A stretch of 64,000 nucleotides of DNA from Trichopria drosophilae. Its lineage: Eukaryota > Arthropoda > Insecta > Hymenoptera > Diapriidae. Below the pieces are notes generated by a model. That model was not told the origin of the DNA, ran no database searches, and saw only the letters and a program-made list of their open reading frames with translations. A program made the translations under genes and the position numbers. Below are positions 1 through 11,587 of the stretch, piece after piece. The stretch lies in contig CM059582.1 of the NCBI GenBank assembly GCA_030407085.1, positions 197,702,001 to 197,766,000 of the forward strand, given 5' to 3'. Numbering within the stretch: position 1 is the first letter of the stretch; the number at the start of each line of letters is the position of its first letter.

Positions 1-20
1 AAGATTATTTACAATATTAT

Positions 21-1016
21 TTACATCAAATGCTCAAAATGAGCACCTGCGGCAGCAGTGCAATAACCCAATCTGTCGTAAAATTCATTTTCACACTTTT
101 GCAGAGTCTCTGCGCTTATAGACAGAATTATTTCTGTGATCCTGTCCTGAAGCTCCTGTTTACTTGTCGTAAATGGGCCACGATACAATGAGTTTTTTAC
201 GTGACCCCATAGAAAAAAATCTAGTGGGGTCAAATCTGGCGACCGAGCAGGCCAATGAACTGAACCAAAGCGACCTATCCATCTGTTTGGAAAGTGTTCG
301 TTTAGATGGTTCCTAACGCTTACAGTTCCACGTGGAGGAGCTCCATCTTGTTGGGACCATATCTCCTTCTGTTCCTAAAATCATGTTTCAGAAAGTTATT
401 CATTTATTTCTGTGGTTTGGATATCTGATTAATTTTATACTTACCACTTCCTCTATTTGGTGTAAAAAAGGTGTTACAATTTCTTGTAGCATCTGTAAGT
501 ACAAATCACTTGTTAGATTGTCTTCGATAAAGACTGGTCCCACGATGCGAGTGCCAACAATACCCATCCAAACGTCGACCTTTATAGGATATTGAGTTTT
601 AATTTGTAATAATTCTCTGGGATTTTCCCGGCTCCGATGTCTATAGTTTTGCCTATTCGGCGATGATTTACTAAAAAAAGTGCATTCGTCGCTGAAGCAA
701 ATTTTTTCAAGGAGCTGCCGATCTTGATTAATGAGATTAGTCATTAATTCGCAAAAATGCATACGCATCTCTTCATCACTATTCGACAGCTCTTGGTGCT
801 TGTGCACTTTATACGGATTGTATCCGTTTCTCTTCAAAACCCTCCTAATTGACTTCTGCGTAATGTTCAGTAGTCTGGCAATTTGTCTCGTGGATAAATG
901 AGGATCTTCCTCAACAGCGGCACATATCAAAATTTCTTCCTCATCTCTAATAGTACCAGCACCACGTACGTTTGTAGATGGTTCAACATTTCCAGTCGAT
1001 TCAAATTTTGAAAGAT
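21..1016 (-). pseudogene. mariner/Tc1-like transposase remnant
   Basis: A DDE/D transposase of the IS630-Tc1-mariner superfamily, which would cut and paste its own element at TA sites. Read on the minus strand, an HTH region (motif STRQIARLLNI) is followed by the first catalytic Asp in SDECTFF (about 690-670), a WMGIVGTRIVGPVF block, the second Asp in QQDGAPP (about 350-335) and the third Asp in SPDLTPLDFF about 36 residues later. The reading frame ends in HFEHLM at 21. The frame is broken between about 400 and 345, so the gene is dead. The N-terminus is lost: recognisable sequence stops at a KFESTGNV-like stretch near 1016, where Gypsy gag begins on the other strand. The 3' TIR would lie left of the window. 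Family assignment is from motifs; the subfamily is not resolved. Confidence 0.8.
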
Positions 1017-1022
1017 ATCAAT

Positions 1023-1632
1023 TAGGAGGGTTTCGACTTTCCGCGAACTGGAACATGCGGGAAAGTCATACGAAGCCACGAAGGCGGCATGTCGAGAATT
1101 TCGGAATCCACCGACGAAGGAGCGTGCTTTCCTTCCGGAAATGGCATTCGAGCCCCCACCTAAGTCGACAGCTTCTCGAAGACGGTCGAACAGCTGGAAA
1201 AAAGTGGCCGCCGTTTCCAAGGACGAGCCTCGTCCGATACCCATGCGTAAGGGGAAGTCAGAGGATCGCGGCATGCAGGTGTGGCTAGATCGGTCGCCTT
1301 TGCCACTCCTCCCTCGCGGTGAGAAAAAAGCCGTAGAGGGGAAGAAGAAGAAAGGGAAACTCCCTCCTTCGAAATCGGTCTCGCGTAGAGAAGACACGTG
1401 AACGTCATCCCCTCCACCTATCCACGCAACGCTGCCAGCACGGACGGTCTCTCCCACGCTTGTATCCACAGTGCCCTCCACACGTACGTGGAAATGTTTT
1501 AATTGTGGTAAGATAGGACACCTCATGCCGGAATGTCCAAAGCCACGTATCGGGATAGTGTGCTATCATTGCGGGGAGCGAGGTGTCACCAGCTCGACGT
1601 GCCTCTCGTGTAACGATTCGGAAAACGCATAA
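1023..1632 (+). pseudogene. Gypsy-1 gag C-terminal part with zinc knuckle
   Basis: Gag is the capsid/nucleocapsid polyprotein that packages element RNA. The frame is open through about 1023-1399 and gives a very basic, Lys/Arg-rich linker, then hits one stop at 1399-1401. It continues in the same frame to a CCHC knuckle at about 1495-1536 (CFNCGKIGHLMPEC). A second knuckle-like motif follows (CYHCGERGVTSSTC) in which the His is replaced by Val, so it probably cannot bind zinc. The frame stops at 1630-1632. The capsid part expected upstream is missing because the element is truncated here. Confidence 0.7.
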
Positions 1633-1733
1633 GGCGGGCGGCTTCTCGGGTCACAGCCCCCGCTATAGCGAGCAATACGACCCAATCACCCGATTACGAC
1701 AAAATCTCCGGGTTTAGGACAAAATTTTCGGAT

Positions 1734-2510
1734 TTGACATTACGTACTACTTCGGTAGCAAGATCCGTTGCGGAGAAAAAGGACTCGGTTGTCTCGGTTC
1801 CAAAATCGACTAATCCGCTGAAAACGGTCACGTTCGCCTCGCCGCTAGCGAGCTATTACGTTGTCGAGTTAGAGGAGGAATCCGAGGAGGTACCGACCCC
1901 TTCTTTCGACCCGATTTTGGACTCGTACGGTTCGCCAGTACAAAATACGAATTTGAAAAATCGGCACCACTTGTTGGTTAAAATCGACGGTTTCGAGGTT
2001 CGGGCGTTAGTAGATTCGGGTGCGTCTCGGACGTACGTTGGGCCGAAACTAATCGCCGTACTAAGCGAAAAGCTTCCTCGCGAGAATCGTCGTTCCGATC
2101 GATCTATCACTTCGGCAAATGGATTGACGGACAAAATTTTGGGAGAACTAGCCCTACCGGTCGCGCTAAGGGGTCAAACGGCGGAAATGACCATTCGTCT
2201 CGTACCCGCGCTAATGTATGACTGTGTATTAGGGTTGGATTTTTTGGGAATGTTCGGTCTCTCGATAGATTTTGGGACGGCCACTTGGAAATTGGGTACA
2301 GGTTCATATGAACCCTTCGATAGCGCGGAAAGTGGGGGTAATGACCTCCACGATGGTTGCGCCGGTATATTGGAACCCACCGTTAGCGAACAACAACGCC
2401 TTCGGAAATTCCTGGAAGCGAAAGTTCCGTCGGGTTCCGAACCTTTGGGTCTCGCTAATCGAACCGCTCATGCTATTGATGTGCAGGGTCACGCCGCCAT
2501 CAAGGAGTGA
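1734..2510 (+). pseudogene. Gypsy-1 aspartic protease and linker to RT
   Basis: A retropepsin-type protease that would cleave the Gag-Pol polyprotein. The active-site motif DSGAS lies near 2013-2027, and the second conserved block CVLGLDFLG near 2222-2249 matches the (I/L)LG-x-DFL flap-end signature. The protease fold is therefore present and looks intact over about 130 codons. The frame then runs into the protease-RT linker and stops at 2508-2510 with HAAIKE, where RT homology is just beginning. RT continues in a different frame, so a frameshift separates the two. ATG choice is arbitrary, because the protein would be made as part of Gag-Pol. Confidence 0.8.
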
Positions 2511-3710
2511 TCTTACCGCGTTTCGCCAGTCGTACATGAAGCTATGTGTCGCGAAGTCGACAAAATGCTGGCGGAGGGCGTAATTGAGCCATCGAAAAGC
2601 GAATGGTCGAATCCCGTGGTTATGGTGCCGAAACCAGGCGGGAAGTACCGTTTTTGTTTGGACTTTAGGAAGCTGAATGAAGTTTCCAAAAAAGTTTACC
2701 AAACTTCGTTCAGCTCGGTATATTTCGAAAATCGATCTCAGCCAGGCATATTTCCAAATAAGCTTGGTTGAGGCGAGCCGAGAATACACGGCCTTTACAG
2801 TACCAGGTCGTGGACTGTTTCAATTCACGCGTATGCCGTATGGGCTATCCAACGCCCCCGCGACCGTCAGCGTCTACTCGACAGTTTGATAGATGCCACA
2901 ATGGAGCCACATGCGTTCGCGTATTTGGACGACATTGTGATCGTCACAGAAACTTTCGAAGGACATCTGAAATGGCTCCAATACGTGCTTAAGATCATAA
3001 CGGAGGCAGGACTCACAATCAATCGGGAAAAATGCAGCTTTTGTAGCCCGGAAGTAATTTATCTTAGGTTTCGCATTAATTGCGATGGGCTACAGGTCGA
3101 CTCCGATAAAATTGCTCCAATAGTCGATTTTCCTGCTCCGGCGAATTTGAAACAGCTCAGACGGTTCTTAGGCTTGACTTCTTGGTATCGTCGATTTATA
3201 CCAGATTACGCGACGGTTTCGGAGCCACTAACGCGATTGTTGAAGAAAAATCGTCGGTATGATTGGGGCAAAGAGCAACAAAATTCGCTTAATAAGTTAA
3301 AATCGTCGTTAATTTCAACTCCGACCCTAGCGTGTCCCGATTTTGACGTAAAGTTTACACTGCAGACAGATGCGAGCTCCTTCGGTCTCACACAGTCCAG
3401 GATGGACAAGAGCGAGTAATTTCATACGCGAGCCGAGTGATGAAAGACGCAGAGCGTAAGTACACGGTGACGGAGCACGAATGTCTCGCAGTTGTTTGGG
3501 CCATAGAAAAACATAGGCCATACCTAGAGGGGTATCGCTTCACAGTGGTGACGGACCATAGCAGCCTGAAATGGTTGTATAGTCTGCATAATCCCACAGG
3601 ACGTCTCGTTCTATGGTTTCTTAAGCTGCTCTCTTACGATTTCGAGATAGTTCATCGGAAGGGTGCTTTGCATCACGTACCCGAGGCTCTGTCTCGAATG
3701 TTCGAAAGTG
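2511..3710 (+). pseudogene. Gypsy-1 reverse transcriptase and RNase H (frameshifted)
   Basis: RT copies element RNA to DNA and RNase H removes the RNA strand. RT signatures appear in succession but in several frames: VIEPSKSEWSNPVVMVPK at about 2580-2634, FCLDFRKLNE near 2655, KIDLSQAYFQI at about 2731-2762, and FTRMPYGLSNAP near 2826-2860. The catalytic motif YLDD is intact at 2922-2933. The thumb/connection region with LRRFLGLTSWYRRFIPDY follows at 3158-3210. RNase H begins with QTDASS near 3363, breaks in frame around 3410, and resumes with TEHECLAVVWAIEKHRPYLEG and the TDHSSLKWL block at about 3550-3580. At least three frame changes make this a pseudogene, though most conserved residues are still readable. 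Confidence 0.85.
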
Positions 3711-5010
3711 AAGTAGGCGGTGTGGCCGCTATCGATCCATCGGATGACGCATGGTACGTACGTGTCCGTTCCGTGGAGGAACATCCAAAGGTCTTTCCTA
3801 ATTGGAAAATGGAAAACGGACGCCTGTACTGCCATCGTCCCGACCCGATGCTAGACTTCCTGATGGAAGATCTAGATGCATGGAAGTTGGTCCTTCCCCA
3901 CCGTTCGAGGAAGCAGGCGCTACACGGATGTCACGATCTTCCTCAAGCGGGCCACCTAGGTATCGACAAAACGTATAAGCGCCTTGCAAAACAATATTAT
4001 TGGCCAGGAATCTACCATGACACCGTGCAATATGTTCGCAACTGTCCCACTTGTCAAAAGTGCAAGGTCGATCAACGCGGACAAGCGGGATTGATGGGTA
4101 TCCGCGAGATAGAAGAACCATGGACAGTCGTCTCGGTGGATGTGATAGGCCCCAAACCCCCAAGTAAAACGGTTACCGGTACATGTTGGTCATGCAAGAC
4201 ACTTATACTAAATGGGTAGAACTATGTCCGCTTAGAACAGCGACGGGTAAAACGGTCAGGCGAGGTATCGAAGAATATATAGTTTTTTGTTGGGGTATTC
4301 CGAAGGTAATGTTGACTGACAACGGAAAAGAGTTCTTGAATAACCTGTTGATGAACGCGGCTCGCGAATACGGTTTTCGGTCCTCAACTATTCCCCCCTA
4401 CCACGCGCAAGTGAATCCCGTTGAGCGGACTAACAGAATTCTCAAGACTATGATCATTTCGTTTTTGGAGGGCGACTATAGGGAATGGGATGCCCATTTG
4501 ATTGAATTTAGGTACGCAATTAACACCGCGGTTCACACGTCCACGAAGGTTTCGCCGGCATTTTTGAATTTTGCGCGGGAACCTCGTGCTGTGATATCGA
4601 TGCGTAGGGCCCTCGAAACCCCGGGTCCCGTAGTGACAACTCCCCTGGAGAAATGGGAGAATCGAATGACACGATTGACCGCACTGCAGGATCTAGTTTC
4701 GCGACATTAATCCGAAGCCTCGGATAAACAGGCTATCTACTATAATCGCGGTAAGCGTAAGGTGACTTATCAGGTCGGAGATCGTGTATGGCGTAAACAA
4801 CACGTACTCTTATCCGCTTCGAAAAACTTTTCGGCTGGTTTTGCGAGTGCCTACGAAGGGCCATACGTTATTTCTAGGGTATTGTCACCAGTCGTCTATG
4901 AGGTGAGGGACGAGGAGGAGCGCAAAGTCGGCAAGGCACACGTCAAGGATCTGAAACCGGTAAGTGAAAGTACTAACACCTCATTGGTTTCGCCTTTCAG
5001 TATCGTCAAC
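3711..5010 (+). pseudogene. Gypsy-1 integrase with GPY/F-type C-terminus
   Basis: Integrase inserts the cDNA copy into chromosomes. A zinc-binding HHCC domain is seen at about 3900-4065 (His pair around CHDLPQAGHLG, then CPTCQKC). The catalytic core follows with the first Asp in VSVDVIG at about 4132, the second in LTDNGKEF at about 4312 and the Glu in NPVERTNR at about 4418, so the D,D-35-E triad residues are present. A frameshift near 4180 separates the first Asp from the rest, and a stop at 4708-4710 precedes the C-terminal region. That region contains YQVGDRVWRKQ and a GPY module (EGPYVISRVLS) at about 4765-4890, as in many Gypsy integrases. No chromodomain is evident. Confidence 0.85.
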
Positions 5011-5235
5011 AGCCATGAAGACCACACTCGTGTCACGATCCCCCGTCGGCTCAGTTCTTCCGGACGGGTTTGTCTGGCGTCCAGCGACGCCCATCGAGTG
5101 CGCTCGCCTCTTCGTGAGCCGACGGCCGGGGAGGCACTTTGTGCTCACGGCCCGGAGCGAGGAGGATCCCCCAAGGCCACCTGCCCGAATTGCCGGGAAA
5201 AGTGGAAGGCCCAGCAGAAGAGGTACCGGGCATGA

Positions 5236-5799
5236 GCCGCCGTCGGTTCCCCCCTTCTCTTCTCCTTTTTCTTTCATTTAGTTTCTTTTTTTTTGTTATT
5301 AGTTTTTTTTTTGTTTGGACAAATTGCTCTTCGTTGTCGGTGCATCACCATTTTTTTTGTTTAGGTCTCGTCACGCCCGAAGGAAGTTCTTTGGTAATAT
5401 ATATTTTGTACTAATGATTGATCAGAAAAAAAAAATATATGTTTGAGTTGGTGTTGGGTAATGCAGAAGACTAACTTTTATCATTTGGTTTCGACCCTTA
5501 CCCCTCCCGTCCCTGCTTCTCCTTGAAATGAAAGTTCGAGTCAGCAGTAGCCGCACGGGAATTCGAGGCGTCCGTGGTGGAAGTCTCGACATCGGCCGCA
5601 CATGGATGGAGCCGCGTCTGGGTCCACGGTTTATACGTTCCTCTAGCGCGTTGTCTCTGCAATCTGGCAGCGTCGTTTGTGTTTTTTTTCCCGTTCTCAG
5701 CATCAAGGGACCACATCAGCGGCGTGTTGGCCTCGCTTCACTTTTCGTTTCGATCGGAGGTTATGACAAAAAGTAAGCTCGACTTTAGGGGAGGGGAGT
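5236..5799 (+). other. Gypsy-1 3' untranslated region with polypurine tract
   Basis: Non-coding stretch after integrase: T-rich runs around 5280-5370, then mixed sequence. It ends in AGGGGAGGGGAG at 5787-5798, a typical polypurine tract that would prime plus-strand DNA synthesis. It lies immediately upstream of the LTR start at 5800. Confidence 0.6.
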
Positions 5800-7197
5800 T
5801 GTGATGTGGTATATTAGATACCCTGTAATCGCAGCTTCTGTCTCTTTCATCGGGTCTCGCGTAAACCCTAGCAAGTCGAGAATCGACGAGGAAGATCGCT
5901 AGCGTCGGATTAGTATGGAAGTATGAATGGGAAATTATGCTGAATGCTGTGTGCGTAGTGGTGCAAGTGTCGACCGTCGGTAAGGTAGTCATCTGTGGTA
6001 CGGTTCTTCAGGATCTGGAGGACATCTAGAACATCGGGGTAAGACGAACGGCTGTTGGTTACGGTATCTCGCCCGTTAGGGCACCGCCGTGTTTTAACAT
6101 CTCGACGACTTTCAACTGCAATGGAGTCTCGGTATCTACAACCATCGGTCCCGCGTTCGCCGTCTTGGGAACGCTAACAGCTCGACAAGTTAACAGTCTC
6201 GTTGTCGCTTCGTCTCGTCCGTCCGGACGAGAGAACAGGATGAAATCCGATTGGACGACGGCGATCAAGTTACTTCGCCGCAAGTTTCGTCGACGATTGC
6301 CACGGCTAACCAGCCTCGCCGCCACCGTCGCCGTCGCCGTTTCGCCAACGCCTCTTGCTTCTACTTCTTCTTCTTCATCGCCGACAACGACTTCGCTTCT
6401 GCGGCACTACCGGTCATTCTCGTTTCGGTGCTAGGCGGTACCACGTCGCGCTCGATAAAAATCGGTAGTTTCTGGGAAAATATCTTTTGCGAGATCTTCG
6501 GTCGCGTATTCCGGTGGGTACGAAGTCATCCCGTACCATCGCGTAAGTGCGAGGAGGCAGGCGATACCGCTGAACCTTGAGTTTTTGGGATTTTGGATTA
6601 CGAGCGGTTAGTGTTTCGCCGCGGTAAAAGTTCGGTTCCGGGAAGCTCGCCTCGTGCGCCCGGGTTCTCGTTTGGGTGTGTGAGTGTGGATGAGTGAGTG
6701 GAGGTCCCAGGATTTGCGACGTCGCCAGGACTGGAGCCTCTTCTTCGTCCCTCATCGTCGTGGTCCTCGAGACGAAGGCTACGTTAATGTAAGTACTTTG
6801 TGAGGCACTCGTCTGCGAGTATAAGATATATACGCCGCGTATCTTATGTTCGTTCTTTCTACCATAGATTTCATTCCGGTTCTTATAATCTCATTATTCA
6901 CTTTTTACTATTTTTTGCATAACTTCGGTACCTGCGTCGACGGTACCGTATTGTAACCGAGTCTTAGATTATCCAACGTGTTCAGCTTATTTCTATGAGT
7001 TAAACTTTGTTCCTTCCCCGACCTCACGTCTCTCCGAGTTTGAGTTGGTCGCGAGCAATTGGGCTATTCGTTTGTTTTTGGCAATTTGGCACTTTGGGAA
7101 TTAGGTTTTGCCGTTTAAGAACGGCTGTCGCCCTGTAAAAGTAAGTATTTGGCATTTCGAAACTCCATACGTGACCTCGGAAAAATCACGCGTCACA
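5800..7197 (+). repeat. Gypsy-1 3' LTR (~1.4 kb)
   Basis: Starts TGTGATG directly after the polypurine tract and is proposed to end at TCACA (7193-7197), giving inverted termini TGTGA...TCACA. A TATA-like TATAAGATATATA lies at 6820-6832. There is no second LTR in the window to confirm the right border, so the end coordinate is a proposal from the terminal motif. Confidence 0.6.
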
Positions 7198-7955
7198 ACT
7201 TATATTTGTTTGTGTTAGTTTTTTTTTTTATATAAATTAGTTGATATATTATTTATTTTATTTAGCTTATTCATTTACTTATTTATTTATTTTATTTTAA
7301 TTATTTATTTATTTCATCATCGTATTTATTGACGTTAATTGTTTTTGACTTTTTTTTTTCATTTAGTGTACATTAATTGAATTTTAATTTTTATTTAATG
7401 GTATTTTATTTTATTGTTGTTAATTTTTCTGCATTTATCTATGTTGGCGCGCGTAGTGGCGCCATGAGAGTCATGGGCAACACTGCCGCCATTTCGTGCT
7501 CTCCCGGCGTGATTCGGCAACTGTGCGCGAAGAGTGTCAGTGTGCAACAAGCTCGCCTTGCAATAACTTGTTCTTGATTTCTATCAGTCGGGCACTCAGT
7601 AATTTTGTAATTGCGTTTATTAAAAGGTTATTGTGCTGGATTACGGGTTGTACCTTTTCCATGTCTCCTTTCCTTTTTTTTCTACGACGCAGCTTATTTT
7701 TGGAATTTATTCCGGTGGTCATTCTTGTTACCGACGCTTTCGCTGCCGGCCGGCATTTAAGCAAGCCTGGGACGTATCAAGAAACAAAAGTTTTCTGGAA
7801 TTTGGTTTTCTGACTTGCTTGAATCCATTTATTGATTTTACATTGTAGTTATTTAGTTATTGGAGATTATTTATTTGATTGCTGTTTAATTAATTAATTA
7901 TTTAATAAAATTTAATTTATTAATTGTATTATTATTAACAAATTTGGAAAAAAAT
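7198..7955. other. AT-rich spacer, nothing recognised
   Basis: Mostly TTTA/ATTT low-complexity sequence (about 7205-7440 and 7840-7955) around a GC-richer island at 7440-7760. The island contains TGGCGC-type words resembling retroelement primer-binding sites, but no tRNA match could be established. It may be leader or LTR sequence of the second Gypsy element. Confidence 0.3.
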
Positions 7956-8116
7956 TTAACTCTTAGTTCCGACGGCTATTTTTAAGCCTTTTCCTCCCAC
8001 TACCTGGGTCAAATAGGTCTTGCCGCTTGAAAATGCTTACAATTGTGCAATTTATAAAGTACAATTTGAATTTTCTCTGGGTCGAAAACGACCCTGGAGT
8101 CGGGATTAAGGGTTAA
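7956..8116. mobile_element. piggyBac-like MITE, 161 bp
   Basis: Flanked by TTAA at 7956-7959 and 8113-8116. Termini read TTAACTCTTAGTTCCGAC on the left and, as reverse complement, TTAACCCTTAATCCCGAC on the right, an imperfect TIR adjoining TTAA. TTAA target sites are the hallmark of piggyBac elements. The left ~95 bp recurs at 52782-52873. Confidence 0.65.
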
Positions 8117-8302
8117 TTTTAATTTTTTTAAAAGATTTTTTTTTCTCAATATACATTTTTTACACAAGGTGACACACATTTTTTGTTAGTGATCTATTTA
8201 TTTATTTAGTTATTTAGTTGTTCTTTTTTATGTGGAAATTGGGCAATGATAGGTAAAATAGTGAATTTATTTATTCTGTATTTTGTTAAATAATTATGTG
8301 AA

Positions 8303-9736
8303 ATGGCTCTTCCGGAAAATGCAAACCGCGATTCGTTGCGACCTTTAGAGGTCTGGGTCTTCTGTCTCAAGGAAAATGATTTAGAGAAGGCATTGGATGA
8401 ATTACAGTTAATGCTTCTGGAACGCTGTTTATTTGAATGGAAAGACATTTCCAGCTCTTACGGGGCAATTATTCCGAAACGGATTTTGTGCCAAATCAAG
8501 GGGCGGAAAATTCGGACGTGTTGCGGACGCGACGTGATATGCTGCGATTAGCGTTCTTAGAACGAATGGGTTTAGTCGGTGAAAATGGCAGCGAATCAAC
8601 CGGTGAAGAATTTGGTTCGAAGAATAGTGACTCGTGGACAACGGATAGTCCGGGAAGATCGTCGCAGTTTCACCAAGTCCGGGCAAATATAGAGGCGCGT
8701 TTTTCATCTATCGCGACAATACCGGTGACGCCAGCACCTATAGTGCAATGGTCGCGACAACTACAACAACGTTATATACGTCTACAGTTATAACGGCGCG
8801 TTCACAACCAGGTGTTCGCAGCCAGCAAAGGTTGAACAAGGTTGAAACGAAATGCTCACGGAAGTTTTAGCAGCTTTGAACACAGCTGAAACGCGGACTA
8901 AATTGCTGGAGAATGACCTTAAGGAAAGTCGTCGAGAAAACATGGAACTCAGGAAAAATTGTGCTAGATTTGACGCGAATAAACGTCAAATGCCACAAGA
9001 AAAGAATAATGTTTTTCGGCGACCGAAAACGTCAAACAGCAAAGTTAATTTTCACGACACGTTCAACATCAATTACTTTCAAAAAGACGTAAATCGCGAA
9101 GCAAACGATGGAGCTTCGGTACTGGACCGAACAGTTTTCGGTTCTAGTCGATACGTCGATTCTAGGGGGAGGGGGAATGCCAGTCGTTCCCTTCCCGAAT
9201 TTAGCGAATCGATAATGCCGCGAAATCGTGATGTGGACGAGATTGTGTGACGCGGGGGAATTAAATTTTCTGGGGCCAAGGGCCAAACTGTTGAAGAATT
9301 CCTCATCCGAATTGAAGAATGCCGCGCGTTAGCTAACCTTAGCGAAAGAGAAATGGTGTTAGCAATGCCGCATTTAATGTACGACGTGGCGCTTCAATGG
9401 TGGCGCTTATCTCAGCCAAGTTGGCAAACGTGGCAGGATTTTTGTGTCTTGGTACGGCTTTGCTATGGAGCCGATTGCAATTTACAACAACGATTAATTC
9501 ATGAGGCAGAAGCCAAAACACAAGGATCAGATGAATCCGTTCGGAATTATGTAATTTGTTTGCTGACAATTTTACTACGTTGGATTCCACAGCCTTCAGT
9601 AGAAAGCCAGAGAGATTTACTGTATCGGAATTTAAGACCTGACATCCAATATGCTGTGAGAAGAGAGGAAGTGCACACTTGTGATCAGCTACTAATGCGG
9701 GCTATGAAAGTGGAGAGACTTGCTTATATGCGGTAA
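8303..9736 (+). pseudogene. Gypsy-2 gag (broken in three frames)
   Basis: Structural Gag polyprotein. Reading starts at ATG 8303 (MALPENANRD) and runs to a stop at 8551. It continues in another frame (about 8437-8793) with an acidic/Ser-rich segment, then 8852-9250 with a probable coiled coil (repeated Leu/Glu/Arg heptads around ETRTKLLENDLKESRRENME). The retrotransposon-gag core follows from about 9260 to 9736 (VEEFLIRIEECRALANLS, then ALQWWRL and WQDFCVLVRLCYGA). The WW/W-x-F pattern matches the Retrotrans_gag family. Frameshifts at about 8500 and a stop at 9248-9250 make it non-functional as one protein. Confidence 0.7.
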
Positions 9737-9779
9737 AGATACAAACCAACCGCGTTCACAAAGTTCGTCAAAGTCTAAC

Positions 9780-10520
9780 AGATCACCGCGGCGGATTGAA
9801 TGTTGGAAGTGCCAGCTACCAGGCTATAGGACATATAATTGTCCCAGATGTGCGGGAAAAGGCAACGGCATCATATACAGATGCGTAAAGCCGCAAGGCC
9901 GATCATGGCTTTCACAGTACCAGGTGTTCCAGCCACTCTTCAGCGGCTGCTTGATCGTCTCATTGGTCCTGAACTGGAACCACATGCATTTTCCTATCTG
10001 GACGACATCATCATCGTCTCAGAGACATTTGCAGATCATTTGCATTGGCTCGAAAAAGTCCTTAAAAAGATTCAAGCTACGGGATTACCTATTAGCCGCG
10101 AAAAGAGTTTGTTTTGTCAAAGCGAGGCTAAATATTTAGGTATGCTGGTAAATGAAACCTGTTTCCGTCCAGATCCGGATAAAATTGCACCCGTATTAAA
10201 TTATCCGCTGCCAAAGAATCTTAAACAAGTACGCCGATTCCTAGGCTTCCTGGTACTGGAAATTTCTGGAAGGCTTCGCTACTCTAGCAGAACCGCTAAC
10301 GAAGCTGACGAGGAAATATGTCCTGTTTCAATGGTCGTACGCACAACAGCAAGCTTTTGAGCGATTAAAGAGCATAATTGCTTCAACTCCTGTACTTTAG
10401 AGACCAGATTTCTCTAAGGAATACACCATTGAGACAGACGCCAGTGATACGGGCTTAGGTGCTGTTCTCGTGATAGATATTGATGGATTAGACAGCGTAA
10501 TAGGTTTCGCAAGCCGCGTA
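9780..10520 (+). pseudogene. Gypsy-2 zinc knuckle fused to partial reverse transcriptase
   Basis: A knuckle-like motif (CWKCQLPGYRTYNC, near 9800-9845; Tyr in place of the usual Gly-His) is followed within about 60 nt by the RT motif AFTVPG at about 9904. In an intact Gypsy element, protease and the RT fingers/palm lie between these, so roughly 1.2 kb is deleted. Downstream RT contains YLDD at 9994-10005 and the QVRRFLGF thumb motif near 10240. A frameshift follows, then the start of RNase H with ETDASDTGLGAVLV at about 10432-10470. Catalytic YLDD is intact, but without its N-terminal half the RT cannot work. Confidence 0.8.
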
Positions 10521-10524
10521 CTAT

Positions 10525-10830
10525 TCATATTCATGAATCTGCACCGGTTCTGCACGGAGGGCACTCTGCCCGCGTGCGTGCACATGTTCATCAAGAGGTG
10601 CACTGAGGCCAAGCAACACTATGACCGTGCACATATTTGTTTTTCACACGCGGAGAGTACAGAACTCGACCGGTGCAAGTGTTCAACTTGTGTGTATACA
10701 TATACACCGTGATTACATATATACACACAAGTTGAACACTTGCGCCGGTCGAGTGCTGTACTCTGCGCGTGTGAAAAACAAACATGAAAGACAAACAAAA
10801 ACGCAGAAACGGTGCAGATTCATGAATATG
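10525..10830. mobile_element. Palindromic MITE inside Gypsy-2 RNase H
   Basis: Outer TIRs CATATTCATGAATCTGCACC (10526 on) and its complement ending at 10830 enclose a second, stronger hairpin (about 10638-10707 against 10715-10783). The insertion interrupts RNase H between the A-S-R-V codons and the following AERNYSVTE codons. CTAT occurs on both sides (10521-10524, 10831-10834) as a candidate 4 bp target duplication. It has no coding capacity. Confidence 0.75.
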
Positions 10831-10834
10831 CTAT

Positions 10835-11587
10835 GAGTTCCGCTGAACGGAACTATTCCGTCACTGAATGGGAATGTTTAGCCGTTATTTGAGCGATAGA
10901 AAAGTATAGGCCATATGTTGAAGGCTATAGATTTAACATGATCACGAATCACAGTAGCCTGAAATGGCTTTACAACTTGCATAATTCAACGGAGCGTCTT
11001 GCTCGCTGGGAACTAAAATTGCAAGGCTATAATTATCATATACAGCAACTAAAGGGCTCGTTGCACAGTGTGCCAGATGCGTTATCTTGCATTTACGAAG
11101 CGCTGAAGGTATACCGCTGGCAAATTTGTATTTAAATGAAGAAACTTAAGATGAATGGTATAAGGCTCAATAGCTAAAGGTTATTCAACGACCGTATGAG
11201 TGTCATGATTGGAAGATGCTGGGGGCCGTCTTTACGTATACCGTCCCTATGTGAAGATTGAAGAAGTTCTTTCGGACGAAGATGGCTGGAAGCTGGTGTT
11301 GCCTAAGGAGCAACAACGAACCGTGTTGGCCGAACGTCATGAAGAGCCAAAGGCCGGACACATGGGTCAACTAAAGACACGAGAACGTGTACAATTGTAC
11401 TATTATTGGCCTACCATCCGGCGTGATGTTCGACGTTTCGTCAGAAATTGCAAAATTTTCCAACAATGCAAAGTCTTGCAATCAGCTCCTGCCGGCCTGT
11501 TAGGAACACGTCAGCTTAATCACCCAGGACAAATAATATCAGGAGATATTACGGGTCCGCTGCCGAGAACTGGAAGAGGCTATGAAT
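10835..11587 (+). pseudogene. Gypsy-2 RNase H C-part and integrase zinc domain
   Basis: RNase H resumes after the MITE with ERNYSVTEWECLAV, a stop codon at about 10891 and then PYVEGYRF. In the TNHSSLKWLY block the catalytic Asp (TDHSSLKWL in Gypsy-1) is Asn, so RNase H would be inactive. The connection region and the integrase HHCC domain follow (ERHEEPKAGHMGQ to about 11350; CKIFQQC near 11450, where the first Cys pair reads C-K-I-F rather than C-x-x-C). The core begins with SGDITGPLPRTG at about 11540, holding the first catalytic Asp, and is cut at YEYM by the next insertion. Confidence 0.75.

Larger units (their letters stand above)
1017..7197 (+). mobile_element. Ty3/Gypsy LTR retrotransposon 1, 5'-truncated
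   Basis: Order on the plus strand is gag with CCHC knuckle, aspartic protease, reverse transcriptase, RNase H, integrase, 3' UTR, polypurine tract and LTR. This is the canonical Ty3/Gypsy gene order. No 5' LTR or primer-binding site is present, because the element starts inside gag at the junction with the mariner remnant. Coding parts carry several frameshifts and stops, so it is not autonomous. Downstream it abuts AT-rich sequence and then a second, different Gypsy element. Confidence 0.85.

Noticed and set aside
7440..7600. Primer-binding site and 5' LTR of Gypsy-2
   Set aside because: TGGCGC words are present, but no LTR terminus or tRNA match could be shown.
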